64,000 nt of DNA from Blastobasis lacticolella (Eukaryota > Arthropoda > Insecta > Lepidoptera > Blastobasidae). Shown here one piece after another: positions 1 to 11,512 of this stretch. The position numbers and the translations under genes are program-made. Numbering within the stretch: position 1 is the first letter of the stretch; every line of letters begins with the position of its first letter. Below the pieces are notes generated by a model, which saw only the letters and a list, made by a program, of their open reading frames with translations, was not told the origin of the DNA and made no database searches. The stretch covers positions 16,645,115 through 16,709,114 of the forward strand of contig LR990051.1 in the NCBI GenBank assembly GCA_905147135.1. Reading direction: 5' to 3'.

Positions 1-120
1 GGTATTAACCTATTTTATTGTACTATATTTTGACTCCCAAATTGCTGCGCCCTACTGGGTCCATATTGTATTTACATTAATACTGTAATAATTTTGTGGA
101 ACGAAATAAATAAATAAATC
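1..120 (+). repeat. LINE 3' tail, cut by window edge
   Basis: AT-rich non-coding end closing in three AAAT units (about 105-119), the usual 3' end of CR1/Jockey-type LINEs. Only the 3' UTR is in the window, so the family cannot be set. Confidence 0.4.
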
Positions 121-290
121 TCATTCGTCGCAGTGACAAAGTTTCTGCGGTTCTGCATTATTGTTATATGAAACCTAACTCCGTGAATCGTAGGTTATGG
201 GAGACACTGCGACAGTTACTGCTTAACACAGGTGGTCTATCTGCTAGTTCGTCACTGAGTAACATAAGAAAAGTACTAAAAATACTCTAA
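121..290 (+). repeat. Family H dispersed repeat
   Basis: Opens with CAGTGACAAAG and ends with the TCTGCTAGTTCGTCACTGAG block. The same roughly 150-330 bp repeat recurs at 12.1, 13.55, 18.5, 26.9, 32.6, 42 and 59.5 kb. No coding capacity is visible. The beginning and end of the repeat are near-complementary (CAGTGACAAAC and GTTTGTCACTG), so it may be a small non-autonomous element. Confidence 0.55.
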
Positions 291-1275
291 ACCCCGACTG
301 CTATTAATAACTTGAAAAGTTACAAACAAGCCGAATGGTGTATAAAGTGCAAACGTTAGTTTAATTTAAACATGAAAGGCCTATAAATACATTACCCTAC
401 TTTACATCGCGCAGTCGGGTTAAAGGAAAGAAGACACCACGTTACAAGAAAATTCAACATCCTTTACCAGCTAAGTGTGGCACCCAGTAAAGCTACGAAA
501 GCTCTACGCCGTAGCCGCAGCTACGCCGCTTAGCTACGCGTAGCCACAGTTTAAAAAAGTTGTAAAACAAAACATTTAATAAACCGCTCCAGCTTCATCA
601 AAGTAGCTGTTTTTAATAAGAGAGAGCGAAAAATTGTGGTGTTAAAGTTAAAGAGTAAAGAACGGTGGCTGGAGAGAAAAAAATGGTGGAAGGAGAGGTG
701 TGGAAGTCGGCCCAGCGCGGAAAATTAACTCCGCCTTTTATGCGAAATACCTAGGCTTTGGGAATTTGTCGGCAAACCGAGGGCCAGGTAATGAGGTGCC
801 AGGGGAATGGGAAGCTAGGATTAATGGATGTGGCATCGAATATGGCTATCGTGCTAGGGATTCCTTTTGATCTCTTTGAAAAATTACAAAGTTTGTTGTT
901 TTGTTTTGGCAGCGGTTGTGTTGGTTTTGGTAGGCGTCGATTGATGGGATGTAATTTGCAACCTGTTTCTAATGCCGGCCACTCACCTTCAACCCGCTTG
1001 TCAAGCGGCATGTCAAGTGTCTTGACAAAAATAGGCGGGCGTAATGACATTTGAGGGCGTGTGGGGTGAAATATGCGGGATAAAGACACTTTTTGTCATT
1101 CTACTTGACAAAGCGCATGATGGTGACTCGCAAGCAGATATTTCGGTTGTTGAAAATGATTTAAAACATTGAAAATGGGTCATCCAGTCGGAATACACGA
1201 TGCCACAGACAGACGCACATTTTTTTGCATAAGAGAGGGGTTAAAACACTTCAAATAACTTTTAAAGCACTAAAG
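291..1275. other. No gene recognised
   Basis: Nothing assignable. About 485-545 is a cluster of CTACG/GTAGC words in both orientations (locally palindromic, GC-richer). About 1183-1216 carries a short family E end that recurs at 1590-1625. Two overlapping frames on opposite strands (758-1054 and 751-1089) have no recognisable motif and are treated as chance. Confidence 0.5.
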
Positions 1276-1520
1276 TGCAAAGCAAACAAGCTTACAGCCT
1301 TCTTTATGGTAAGCAGTCACCGCAGACTATGTACGTTTGAAATGCCAGGGGCATCACCCACGCGTTGCCGACTCCATAAATATCTTTTCACCCCTTTCTT
1401 GAAGAACCCCATGTTGTACTCTCCAGGGAAAACCTTTTCAGATACTTAATTCCACAACCTTAGTGTGCGTGGGAGAAAGTTCATTTGGAACCGCACAGTT
1501 CGCGATCAATTTCTCTCCAA
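1276..1520 (-). repeat. Family D dispersed repeat
   Basis: Contains the ATGGTAAGCAGTCACCGCAG block and, further on, the GAAGAACCCCATGTTG and GGAACCGCACAGTTCG blocks of a repeat common in lepidopteran DNA. Shorter copies lie at 8664-8722 and, on the other strand, 15335-15400. Probably the 3' region of a LINE read on the minus strand; orientation is inferred. Confidence 0.45.
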
Positions 1521-1680
1521 GGTGTGAGGATGAACTCCTTGTATAAACCAAATTTATTTTTCATACAGAAACACGCATAGAATTCGACCCATCCAGGCGG
1601 AATACACGATGCCACAGACAGACACATTGACACTTGAAACTTAAAATACCCTTCCTTTTGCGGATTTAAAAACACATCAA

Positions 1681-1790
1681 TTTTTTTTTTTATGTTATAC
1701 GGCAGACAAACAGGCAAGCAAGCCACCTAATGGAAAGTAGTCACCGCAGCCTATGGACAACAGCAACACCAATTAACTCTAGTTTTAAAA
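1681..1790 (-). repeat. Family J LINE 3' end
   Basis: Starts with a T run (the tail read backwards), followed by the GGCAGACAAACAGGCAAGC block that is the reverse complement of the tails at 15.66 and 39.59 kb. There the repeat sits directly downstream of a LINE C-terminal reading frame. Confidence 0.5.
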
Positions 1791-2195
1791 AATACCGCAT
1801 CCACGAATAATATTTGTTGTGATTATCACATGCAAGCCAATACCGAGGTGGGTCTAGTCCGGCCCAGCTTACTGGTGTGGTGGAAATTCATTACTTTCTC
1901 ATTAGGAGTCCCGTGTACCGGCGATGTTATGAAATTTTCTATCGTCTTCCCTCAGAATATATTACATCCCCCGCTATACAAGGTGTAAAGTGAATATTTA
2001 ATTTGTTGTGTTCATTTTATCTTGCGGGAGTCGAGTTTTGTTTTGAATAAGTAATGTAGGGTGGTATGTGTATGCTTGTTTTGTAGATAAGTAATTTGTT
2101 AAAAAATTTAGACAGATTTATTAATCTCTACGTGATTTAAAGAGCCGCAATTGTTTGCATTTTTTGAAGCTGAATACTTGAAACTTGATTTCTGG
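1791..2195. other. No gene recognised
   Basis: AT-rich sequence without a reading frame or a repeat I could match elsewhere in the window. Confidence 0.5.
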
Positions 2196-2412
2196 ACTTA
2201 CTGCTCTATCATAGGGGATTGTGGATGTATCTGTGGCTTTGTGTATCTGTCTGTGGCACCGTAGCTCCCAAACGGGTAAACCGATTTGGATACGGTTTTC
2301 TATGTTTGAAAGCCAGTTTAATCGAGATGGTACTTAGCATTGTTTCAATAAAATTGGTTCTGTAGTTTTAAAAATATTTAAGTATAATTAAATTTGGTTG
2401 GGGGTTATCCAA
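2196..2412 (+). repeat. Family E dispersed repeat
   Basis: Carries the wording TCTGTCTGTGGCACCGTAGC, then an ACCGATTTGGATNCGG block and a GTTTCAATAAAATTGGTT block in the same order as at 20.5 and 24 kb. Non-coding; a common lepidopteran repeat probably derived from a LINE 3' region. Confidence 0.5.
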
Positions 2413-3074
2413 CATATGTGTCGGTTAAGTTATTGAATAAATATTTCCACAATATATATACATTAATTATTTGTTCGAGTTGAATGTTTGACTTTTAATT
2501 ATGCAATAGAAGGTAGAGACAGAAGTAACAGATGCGATAGGATATTGCAGCGGTAGATCTGTTGAGGTAATATCGTAGGGTAAGGCCAATGATAACGGAA
2601 CTCAAAATTGGGGCAAAGGCTTTAGGGCAACGGGTTACAATTATTTTTAGCACAACCCTATTGAAATCCGGGTGGAAATTGTTATAAATTATAAAAATTC
2701 ACTTCTGCATACACCAATACTATACGATTCAAACATTGACATAAAATTAAGTGTTATCATCGTCAGTTGACACGTCTTATGTCTCTATTACAAAAATGAT
2801 ACAAATATCCCAACATAGGTAACACGGCGTTGGCACCCTGTATACCGCAGTTTCTTATTAAGAGCGCCTTCCTTAGTATTCAAGGTCTTTATTAGAATAT
2901 TAAGCGGCATAATGAAAACATTTACACCGACATTTTATTAGCATATTTGCAAAATAAGGTGCAAAAATCGTGGAGTCCCCACTTAAAAAATATTCCGCCG
3001 CTTAGTAGGAATTCAATTATGAGATTAGAGTCTTTTGCTGTTACATTTATTTGATATTTATGTCAACAGGCAGG
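2413..3074. other. No gene recognised
   Basis: AT-rich, stops in all frames, no repeat matched within the window. Confidence 0.5.
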
Positions 3075-3215
3075 TGGGAGCGGCTGAGTGGTTAAGGTGC
3101 AAGACTCGTAAGCGAGAGGTACCGGGTTCGAATTCCACTGCGGCGATGTACCATTGAATCTTTTCTGAGTTATGTACATTAGTTGAATGCTAACCGATGC
3201 TCACTCGCGAGATCT
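3075..3215 (+). repeat. SINE A, 5' portion
   Basis: tRNA-like head with an A-box-like GGCTGAGTGGTTAAGG and the B box GGGTTCGAATTCC, then the family body up to GATGCTCACTCGCGAG, where similarity stops. The body after the head is non-tRNA. RNA polymerase III transcription from the A and B boxes is established for such SINEs; activity of this truncated copy is not implied. Confidence 0.75.
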
Positions 3216-3837
3216 TATGAATTTTCCGTTGAACATTAGAAAACCTGGGATTATCTTAGTTTCATTTATACGACGAATGTACACGCGACGCATACCAGGA
3301 ACTAACTGCCTCTTTCTCACAATTCAATATTTCAACCCTGTCTGTCGTTCAACCAATAAATAGCGTATTTACATTTATAACGTTCTTTGAAAATAAAACT
3401 TTACTCGTAACGTGAAATAAATTGTGTGAATTTATTACGAAACCATGTTTAAATATTTGAGACCATTTGTTAAAAGAAACCATGACATGAAATTATACTG
3501 TACTGTGTATGATATACCTTTTCATTTTTAAGTCTATCAACAATAATCATGCGATATATAAATAAATATTACGCTGACGAGCTCATGGTATAGATGGTTC
3601 CAATAGGTTTTCAAAACCTTCATAAAATAAAAGCAGATTCCGAAATAAAAATAAAAATTATGCAAGCCGTGCTGATTACAACTGATTAATTTACTCATTT
3701 GAAAGTAACATTTAGAGATACTCTATTTTCGAAATCAATACTAAGTTGTCACATGCTATACAAACAAAAAATTGGACATATAGAAAGACTGTATGGGAGA
3801 TGTATGGGTACTTACTAGGTGTAAAGAATGCCTTATT
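3216..3837. other. No gene recognised
   Basis: AT-rich intergenic sequence with no assignable feature. Confidence 0.5.
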
Positions 3838-3995
3838 TTTTTTTTAAATAGTCTAGCCAGGCAGTTGACCGCCGTCTCACCTGGCGGTAAGCGATGATGC
3901 GGCCGAAAATGAAGCATGCGTCTAGGAATAACCTATTCACTCTAGCCTTGAAAGCGTCTAGATTAATGATCAGGGAACACACTCGCAGGCAACCC
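3838..3995 (-). repeat. Family I LINE C-terminal end
   Basis: Begins with a T run (tail on the minus strand). On the minus strand it matches the AFKARVKR-type LINE C-terminus followed by a short histidine-rich tail, as at 5.92-6.27 and 47.9 kb. Heavily degraded and 5'-truncated. Confidence 0.5.
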
Positions 3996-4102
3996 GGAAT
4001 TCAAGTCCGGATCCCGTAGGTATGGGCCGAAATTATTGAGTGCCACAAATTAGTGGGGCTGAGACACACACAAAAATAACACTTAGATACATGCAAAAAT
4101 TA

Positions 4103-4446
4103 TCTTGGCGTCAATTTCCCGGTTATGCTATCGCGAACGAGGGCCCGGGCTAGCTTTGACCATGATCCAGGATTTGGTAGATCAGATAATTATAGTGGAG
4201 CGACTGCCACCTAACCTCCGTGACATTGCTACCAGGATAACCTGGCTAGATTGGATCATGGTTACACATTCAGTCGTCTGAATGTGCAGGTTTCATCACG
4301 ATGTCCCTCGCTGTAAGAGCATCGGTTGGCATTCAACTAATGTACATAGCTCAGAAAAGAGGCATTGGTACAAGCCGCAGTGAGATTCGAACCCGATACC
4401 ATTCGCTTACGAGTCGGACACCCTAACCACTCAGCCACCGACGCTC
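4103..4446 (-). repeat. SINE A, near full length
   Basis: Read on the minus strand: GAGCGTCGGTGGCTGAGTGG (A box region), GGGTTCGAATCTC (B box), then the roughly 270-bp body and the TTGGCGTCAA end corresponding to the ACGCCAAGATGATG terminus of other copies. About 344 bp, matching the copies at 17.69 and 59.81 kb. The tRNA homology is limited to the first 75-80 bp, so this is a SINE and not a tRNA gene. Confidence 0.85.
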
Positions 4447-5606
4447 TATGACACATTCATAATTCGACATTTTTACCCCAGTCTCTGCTACTATAGGTAC
4501 ATAAAACTCCACCCAGTCCGTATACAGGGTGGTAATAAAATTGCGGCAGCGAACTGCGCTCTAGGGAGGCAAAGTTCAGGACTCTTATTAATTAGTATTT
4601 ATTCGAGCAGAGGGCCGCTGGACCGTCGGACTTTGCCGTCTGTAATCTACACTATCATAATATTATGAATATTAAACCGCATAATATTATGAAAGAGAAT
4701 AGCTGCCCACTTAGTTGTTTCAAACAACTGGGCGTTTGATTTATCAGAACCTTACAACATTTGCCTTGTTGTTTCTTAAGAACCGTATTATTTATACGAT
4801 TTAGGGGCAAAATTTCAATGTTTCAACATTCACGCATTACATTTTGCACTCGTCAGAATAGGGATGTTTTTAGGGGGCCCCTAAAAATAGACTGTTGTAC
4901 AGGTTTAAGTTATTTGAAACGCAATTTACTGTGCTGGTTAAGAATCTGAAAAAAATAAATCTATGAAGCGGATAATCTGTACAATTGGGAATCAGTCATG
5001 GAAATCTGTAGAATTAGGTATAATTCCTCCACGCGCTTGCTGTTTTGAAGTTTAAGACGTCGTGTCGGGAGCTTTCCATTTCAAATTTCTAACAGTTTAT
5101 TTCGGAAATGACCGAAACAACAGACGAAGACCACATAATCTCAAATAATTTTAAATTTTGCTTATACGAAAGCACTCCGATTCTCATATTTTCGCCAAAC
5201 AAACCCGTAATTTAATTAACATACCTATTATTTGCCCAACAGTAGCTTAAAACGGCCCTGGTTTAAGGCACATGATCGATTGCGCGGTTAGACAGAAAAT
5301 AAAGAATAATGCATTCGTCGACGCCGTGTTACACCACAAATGTATTACACCGCCATTACTTTGCGCGGTTGTCACAACGTATCAACTTAGCTGTCCCCAG
5401 AGGCGTTTCAAGTTACCTGCTGGCTCCAAAGTTTGTGGGAAAAGACAAGGACGAGTGTGAAGGTACATTCACAATGCATGGTGATGGGTTTTTCTGTAAA
5501 AGTGATTATAACATACTTATTCACGTACACTCACTTACATAGTGCCTTTATACACACTAAGTTTATAACTCACTTACACAAACACGCACTCAAATAACTT
5601 CACTCG
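4447..5606. other. No gene recognised
   Basis: Contains two ATAATATTATGAA words about 25 bp apart near 4650-4700 and several frames of about 60-77 codons without motifs. Nothing supportable as a gene. Confidence 0.5.
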
Positions 5607-5870
5607 CCTTCATCATCACAGCCCATAACAGTCCACTGCAGGACTAAGGGCCTCTCCCTCGAAAGGGGAGGTTATTGCCATAATCTCCACGCTTTGCCGG
5701 CGGGTTGGAGATCGCAGAGTTGGAATATTACAATGGAAAACGCTGCTGCCCATTTTCCAGTTCACGGAGACGCTTAGATCATTTGCCTCGAAAACATTAG
5801 TCGCCTTGTACGACACCCACGAGAGTAAGGGGTTGGTGCTATTCTACTCTGCCGGTCACCACGCGGCCAT
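5607..5870 (+). repeat. Family F dispersed repeat
   Basis: Characteristic blocks: CATAACAGTCCACTGCAGGA, AGGTTATTGCCATAATCTCC, and later GGGGTTGGTGCTATTCTACT. Inverted copies are at 27695-27962 and 44510-44748. Non-coding in all copies. A common lepidopteran repeat; transposon class unknown to me. Confidence 0.55.
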
Positions 5871-5919
5871 TCATTCGCCTTGCGTTATGTTAATGTTTGC
5901 TTATCATTTAATTCTTATT

Positions 5920-6272
5920 ATAAGATTTAGCTGCTCCGGTAGTACATCATTATGCTCTTGAATAATGCTAAAAACTGATGTCTACCTAATCGTATAAATT
6001 TTGCTGGTTTGAAAATGTGTTCGATGAGAGGGAACTGTCTGCCCGAAATACAGGCCATACCTATTTTCTGAGATTCAACCTTTATAATACGTACAGCTAA
6101 AGAATGGAACACGCTGTCTGCGAGTGTGTTCCTTGATCATCATAATCTAGACGCCTTCAAGGCTAGAGTAAAAAGGCTGCTCTTGAAATTCATGCTCCAT
6201 CTTCGGTCGCATCGTCACTTACCACCAGGTGAGATGGCGGTCAAATTGGCATTTGGTGGCTAGACCAATAAA
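5920..6272 (+). pseudogene. LINE ORF2 C-terminal remnant (family I)
   Basis: One plus-strand frame reads FIIRTAKEWNTLSASVF and then NLDAFKARVKRLLLKF. These are the 'trans-acting amphipathic' strings typical of the extreme C-terminus of CR1/Jockey-group reverse transcriptase proteins: a TAKEWN/LWN-LP-like segment followed by FK-RV-. An upstream in-frame stop marks decay. It ends in a short A-rich tail near 6265. No reverse transcriptase core remains. It would have been part of an element polyprotein, not a host gene. Confidence 0.6.
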
Positions 6273-6384
6273 AAAAGAGGAGAAAGACAAGATTATTTCA
6301 AACCACAGGATTTCAATCCCCCCCTCTCCTCCAGTATTCCCTCTTTACGCTGAAGGATACAATAGGATTTATTAACTTGTTAAA

Positions 6385-6560
6385 ATGCGGCTCTGTATTT
6401 TTAATCCCGACGAAAAATGGAGTGGATCTGTATGGAGCATAGAAAACAGAAAAGGTATGGAGCGTATGTGTGAATGTCAGTTTAAGATGATGGTTATTAG
6501 CTTTGTTTCATTGAAATTGGTTCAGTATTTTAAGAAGTCGGGAGTTTAACAACGTTTTTC
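6385..6560 (+). repeat. Family E fragment
   Basis: Carries the CCCGACGAAAAATGG start and the TTGTTTCATTGAAATTGGTT block of family E with the middle diverged. Confidence 0.35.
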
Positions 6561-7500
6561 TGTTGATTACATTATTTTTACCCGAAACTTAAATGCGTGA
6601 GTTACCAGTTTCTATCAGATGAGCTGGTCCTCAAGTCCGGCAAATTTTTAGTTATCTTACGATTCGATTGTGATTCAATTACTTTACTTTAGTAATTGAA
6701 TCGCTCTTTTTGCGATTCAATTACTTTACAACTCTTTTTTGGTTGTAAATTGGATATTCTGCATAATCTTGTAGGTAAGTTAAATTGTCCGCAATGAAGA
6801 CGTTTTATCAAACAATCGAATGGAGCTACGACTGTAACACCAATCGAAAACCAATCGAATTATTGATATTAATTGTTTTTTTATTAGTAGCGTCAAACTG
6901 CGATTGAGCAGCGATCTAGCGATAATTCTCGTGCTGTGACATCTTCAATTAGTAATTTTTTCTAGCCAAATGTCTCCATTAATAATGACATTGAAATATT
7001 TTCTCATATATCTTCGACAGTTGTATATTGTTGAAGATTAATTTCAGTTAAAATACAGTTTTTTGGAAAGAGAAAAACTCAAATTTGAGATGTCACAGCG
7101 ATGTCTGCTTGTATGTCACTGAGTCACATACACATTTATTAAGGCCTTGTATCACCTACCTTGCCTTGGTGGATCCAGCTTTACCGAGTTCTGGCCCGGT
7201 TGTCCACAGGTATAATGCATCGGACGATCTATCATTTATTTCAACGTCAGAAATCCATTTACGGTGGCACGGCGTTGGATCAGCCGGGACAGAGCCAGAT
7301 CTGGCACGAATTCCAGATTTTAATATAAGAAAAAAAGTATATTTTAAACTCAAGGTGCAAAATGTGATTTAATATTTTATATGGACAGAGAGGTAAGCGG
7401 GGAACACACAGCTGTTTCTAGAAACTTTTGAACACTAAGAAATCTAAGAATGGTCCTTTCCAATGTAGCTTCCGAAATGATTTCCATTTGAATATACTAT
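6561..7500. other. No gene recognised
   Basis: Holds a small perfect hairpin at 6672-6702 (GATTCAATTACT and its complement, 7-nt loop) followed by a third copy of the arm word. The 95-codon frame at 7085-7372 has no motif I recognise. Confidence 0.45.
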
Positions 7501-7680
7501 ACCTACTAGATCGGTCGAGCGACTCAAATATCGCTGGATTGATGAAGTTCTAAAACACCTGCACGCACTTGGCGTCCTTGATTGGCAGGAGATGGCGCAG
7601 GATATTAAGAGGTGGCGATCTCTGGTATTGGAGGCCAAAATCCACTTTGGGTCGCGGAGCCAACGCTGTAAGTAAGTAAG
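7501..7680 (+). pseudogene. RTE-like LINE C-terminal remnant
   Basis: One frame reads RWIDEVLKHLHALGVLDWQE, then AQDIKRWRSLVLEAK. This matches the short C-terminal signature after the reverse transcriptase in RTE-type LINEs (an RW-D-V...LG...W...AQDR..WR pattern). The stop is at about 7672, followed by GTAA repeats that look like a LINE tail. Only about 55 residues survive. Confidence 0.6.
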
Positions 7681-8660
7681 TATACTATAATAGAAGGAGG
7701 TGATAGTTGACAATGGAAGCGAAACACGTGACGGGGTTTACCAAAGATAATAAAATGGTGGTGCTGTAGTGGGGGCGCTAGTGGTGGCACCAGTGATGGT
7801 GAGTGCTGTAGTATGGTGCGCCATTAACAGGTAAGTCTAAGCTAAAAGTTCATATATTGACAACTAATGATACTGATATAATTAATAAACAAATTCAACT
7901 TTTTGTCAATAAATCGATAATTTATAAATATGATTTAAGAGAATCCAAAAAATATATGCAAAATACAATGATTTTTCATCAAACAAACGATGCTATTTTC
8001 TTGTTCTTCTCAATTCATTCTCTGGCGTACAGGATATAAAGAGCCTTGTAAAAATATGAATATTAATTATTTTTCTCTCCAATTTTACGATGAAGATGCC
8101 ACAGCCCATTTGAAATTTGTCCTCCAATTTTCCAGGACCGACAATTTTATGACCATTGCGTCTCGCAGCTATGAGTATAAAATATAGACTATTGAATAGC
8201 CATCGATACCCTCAACACGAACTCAAGGTTGTGCTTAAGTTGAGTGCGGTTTATTATCTTACTTTCTACTTCATAATATTTGTAGCTTTGACCTTGGCAC
8301 ATCGATTACTCGAGTCGACTCTAGTTTATGTGAACTTTTACATATTGATCATTATTTAGGTAGTAACAGGTTATTTCTTTTATATAATATCGAGCCAAAC
8401 GATCAACCAGGTCACCTGATGGTACATGTCCACCAATGCCCATATAAATAACAGCAACATAGGGGTAGTTGCGAATGTGTATTTGGCTTTGAGAAAGGTG
8501 TAGACTGTTTCTAGAAGGCTCCAATATCGTATCTGATGGAGAAATCCGCTGCGGGGAGATCATTCTAAATAATGAGCGTACACGGCAGGAAGTTTTATCA
8601 TCGTAGTCAAATTACACTAATGAAAAGATTATAAGATTTTGTAGCTTAGAGTTAGCATGT
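7681..8660. other. No gene recognised
   Basis: AT-rich with short overlapping frames. Around 7740-7830 is a GGTGGTG-rich stretch. No supportable gene. Confidence 0.45.
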
Positions 8661-8663
8661 TTT

Positions 8664-8722
8664 TTATACAAATAAGGTGGCAAACAAGCTTGCGGCCTGC
8701 CTGATGGTAAGCAGTCACCGCA
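8664..8722 (-). repeat. Family D fragment
   Basis: Carries GGCAAACAAGCTTGCGGCC followed by ATGGTAAGCAGTCACCGCAG, then switches at once into a SINE A 3' end. Probably the target of that SINE insertion. Confidence 0.5.
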
Positions 8723-8723
8723 G

Positions 8724-9060
8724 TAATGTCCCGGTTGTGCTCTCGCGCAAGAGTGCCTTAGGTCTGCCTTAACCATGATCCAAGATTTGGCAGATCACGT
8801 TATTACAGTGGGACGACTGCCATCTGACCTCCGTGACCCAGCACCATGTTACCGTGGGAACCTGACCAGTTTGGATAATGGTAACACATTCAGTCGCCTG
8901 AATGCGCAGATTTCATCACGATGTTTGCCCTCACTTTAAGAGCATCGGTTAGTGTTCAACTAATGTATATAAATAACCAAGACAAGAGGTACATGGTGGC
9001 ACTGGGGTTCGAACCCGGTACCTCGGGGTACAAGTCGGACCTCTTACCCATTGGAATGCA
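8724..9060 (-). repeat. SINE A, near full length, diverged head
   Basis: Minus-strand body is complete. The tRNA-like head retains the B box (GGGTTCGAACCC read on plus) but the A-box half is altered. It abuts the family D fragment. Confidence 0.8.
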
Positions 9061-9599
9061 AATCGAAAGAGATAGCTGCAGTTATTACGTTCTATCGCCC
9101 GTGACTAAAAATATTAGAAAGTTAGCCTATCTTCATAGCTGAGGATCTTTTCGCTATGTTTCCGTGACCGTTCCCGACATGACAGTATACGCTGCAGCAT
9201 TGGACTGTTAAAAGCTACAGGCCATTGATTAAGATTTAATTTGTATTTGATGTCCAACAAAGTTCGACCATTGTAAACAGAAGTTAAAGCATTTGAAGAT
9301 TAGCAGTGGACTGATCAAAGATTAAAGTTTTGCCACAATATAACGGTGGTAGCGGACTAAAGAAAACCGGGGCAAGAAAATGGATTTCCCTGAATACAGT
9401 CTTGATTTAATGTTCTAAGATATCATTATTAGTAACATATTTAATTTTAGCAAGAAAATTAGCAGCATTGCTAATGAATATTTACTGTACAAGTAATTTT
9501 ACGTCAAATTTTCCCTAGAAATTATATGACTAATAAGTTTTGTAAATGAATACTGATGATTTCTTTTGTAAGTTGTTAATTTGATGTTTTGCGTGAAAA
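9061..9599. other. No gene recognised
   Basis: AT-rich sequence without a frame or repeat that I could assign. Confidence 0.5.
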
Positions 9600-9790
9600 T
9601 ATATTTTCGTATTCATCATATAAGCCAGAAGACGCCCACTGCTGGGCAAAGGCCTCCCCAGAGATCTCCATAAAGGCCGGTCATGTGCTTTCCGCATCCA
9701 GCTGCTAACTGCAATCTTTACCAGGTCGTAGGTCCACCTCGTGGGAGGCCTACCCACGCTGCGTCTTCCGGTACGTGGTTGCCACTCGAG
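9600..9790 (-). pseudogene. RTE-type LINE C-terminal remnant
   Basis: The minus-strand frame reads GRPPTRWTYDLVKIA, then WMRKAHDRPLWRSLG. This is the GRP-RW-DD-V...W...A-DR..WR-LGE signature that ends RTE/BovB-type ORF2 proteins. The frame is open for 75 codons but starts at the element interior; no catalytic domain is left. A related minus-strand copy is at 41155-41345. Confidence 0.75.
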
Positions 9791-10066
9791 AACTCGAGAA
9801 CCTTAGTCAAAATACGTGCTATTTGGCATTAGATACTTACTAGCTAAGTTTAGCAAAGTTTTATACTAGGTAAGTTTAACTCCTGTTTACAAGAGCTGTA
9901 GCGGTGGTAAGAATTAAAAAAAATTTGCAGGATTTTAATTTCTCTAAATGTCTGTCAACCTTACGTATCTCTCAAACATGAGTATGTGCCCACGCCTAAG
10001 TATCCCTCAACCACGAGTGGGTGGGTATTATACATATACAATGGTGAACTAAAAAATCTACTCTAG
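9791..10066. other. No gene recognised
   Basis: Low-complexity AT-rich spacer before the hAT element. Confidence 0.5.
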
Positions 10067-10884
10067 GTTTGTTCTAGGGATGTTACGGAGGTGGTTTTAT
10101 CGGAGCCGAAGTCGGAGTCGGAGTTTCTAAATTTGGTTTTCCGGAGTCGGAACCGGAATCGGAGTCGGAGGCGGAGTTGGAGATAGTAGCGGTGAAGAAA
10201 GATGTGTAAGGGCAGGCAAAAAAATAAAATAGTAAAAACATCAATCAATCAGCCTCTTTAATTTCAATTAAAAAATAATGAACCTGTATCATATAGGTGT
10301 CACAAATAAAAATAAACACATTTTTATGACAGTTAGCAAATTAAATCAAATTAATTGACTCCAGAAGTAGCAAATTATATTTAATAAACAACAGCGTTGC
10401 AGCTTTGTCTCCGTCCAATCTATTTTTTAACGGATCATAGATTAGGCGAGTACCACTAAAAAGTTGTTCGCTTGCTACTGACCCTGGTGGACACGATAAA
10501 TATTGGAGGACAATCGGTTTAAGGGATTAGAATTTTGTATTTCCATTCACTTTCCACTAGTTCCAAATCAAAAACAGATAACTTTAATAGACACACCGCA
10601 CAAAACAAAACAAACCATCCGTATTGCGTAACAACAAGTGAAATATTAATCGATGACAGAACGCGTGCTTTTCCAACGACATGCATTATCCTTCGTTCGT
10701 TCGTACACGTTGACCGAAGCCACCGCGCGTCGCTGCCGCCGCTATTTGCTATGGTTCGACCTCCGATTAAAACCTCCGATTTAAAAGTATCGGAACCGAA
10801 GTCGGAACCGGAGGTGTAAGATCAATCGGAAGCTCCGACTTATCGGAGTCGGAGTCGAAGCTCCGTAACATCCCTAGTTTGTTC
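10067..10884 (-). mobile_element. hAT-superfamily DNA transposon remnant
   Basis: Seen: inverted ends TAGGGATGTTACGGAG at 10075 and its complement ending at 10876. They are flanked by an identical 8-bp direct repeat GTTTGTTC at 10067-10074 and 10877-10884. An 8-bp target duplication with TAGGG/CAGGG ends is typical of hAT elements. Subterminal zones on both sides are packed with CGGAGT-like hexamers in opposite orientation, likely transposase-binding repeats (inference). The 802-bp element keeps only the C-terminal transposase domain, so it is a deletion derivative dependent on a full copy elsewhere. Confidence 0.85.
10353..10526 (-). pseudogene. hAT transposase C-terminal dimerisation domain
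   Basis: A minus-strand frame of about 58 codons includes YLSCPPGSVASEQLFSG, then RNRLDGDKAATLLFIKYN. This is the conserved hAT dimerisation signature (a YLS-P-S-ASE--FS block followed by R-RL----A--L-F---N). The frame meets a stop at 10527 on the N-terminal side. No zinc finger or RNase H-like catalytic core is present. It lies inside the element bounded by the 8-bp duplication, in the orientation expected for a deletion derivative. Confidence 0.8.
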
Positions 10885-11228
10885 CTCGAATTTTGGAAAA
10901 ATAACTCAACCTACCTTATACTATCATCCCTTTACTCATACCGTGATTCAGGCTGCAAACCTTGAGCTCATTTTTTTCACCACTATGGTTATTTTTGGTG
11001 ATATCGTCGTGAATTTTTCGGCAATCGGGAAGAAATTTTCTTCTGCGCATCGGCCAATGGCACTGAGCGACGCCGAGACGGGCTTGCTTATCTCTCCCCC
11101 GCCGCAAACTGGTGACACATCATTATCATCATCATGCTGATGTGCTGATTCATTCTCCACTGGATAAATCACTCTCTGGTCTGTACACTGTCACATCGTA
11201 ACTGCAAGTAAAAAACATCTCTCGCGTT
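10885..11228. other. No gene recognised
   Basis: Frames of about 65-75 codons on both strands (10916-11172) overlap each other and have no motif. Confidence 0.45.
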
Positions 11229-11512
11229 GCGTCCGCCTTAATCACGATTCAGGATTAGGCGGATTAGGTAATTACAGTAAAGCGGCTACCATCTGACCAC
11301 CGTGACCCTGTTAACAGGGGAACTTGATCAGATTGGATCATGATTAAACACACAGTCGCATTTATGTGCAGGTGTCGTCGCGATGTTTTCTCTCACCCTA
11401 AGAGCATCATTTAAAGTGACTCAGAAAAAGTAATTAGAACGCGGCACTGATAATCAAACTCTGTGCCTTTAGCTTACGAGTAGGACCCGCTAGCCATTAG
11501 GTCGCCGACGCT
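11229..11512 (-). repeat. SINE A, diverged
   Basis: Minus-strand SINE A body with many substitutions. The head is still recognisable by TAGCTTACGAGTAGGACC and the ATTAGGTCGCCGACGCT end. The B box is mutated, so pol III promotion is probably lost. Confidence 0.75.

Noticed and set aside
3075..3150. Possible tRNA genes (also at 4.4, 14.2, 17.7, 28.9, 45.9 and 60.1 kb)
   Set aside because: The tRNA-like parts are SINE heads joined to recurring non-tRNA bodies, with mismatched acceptor ends and diverged anticodon arms.
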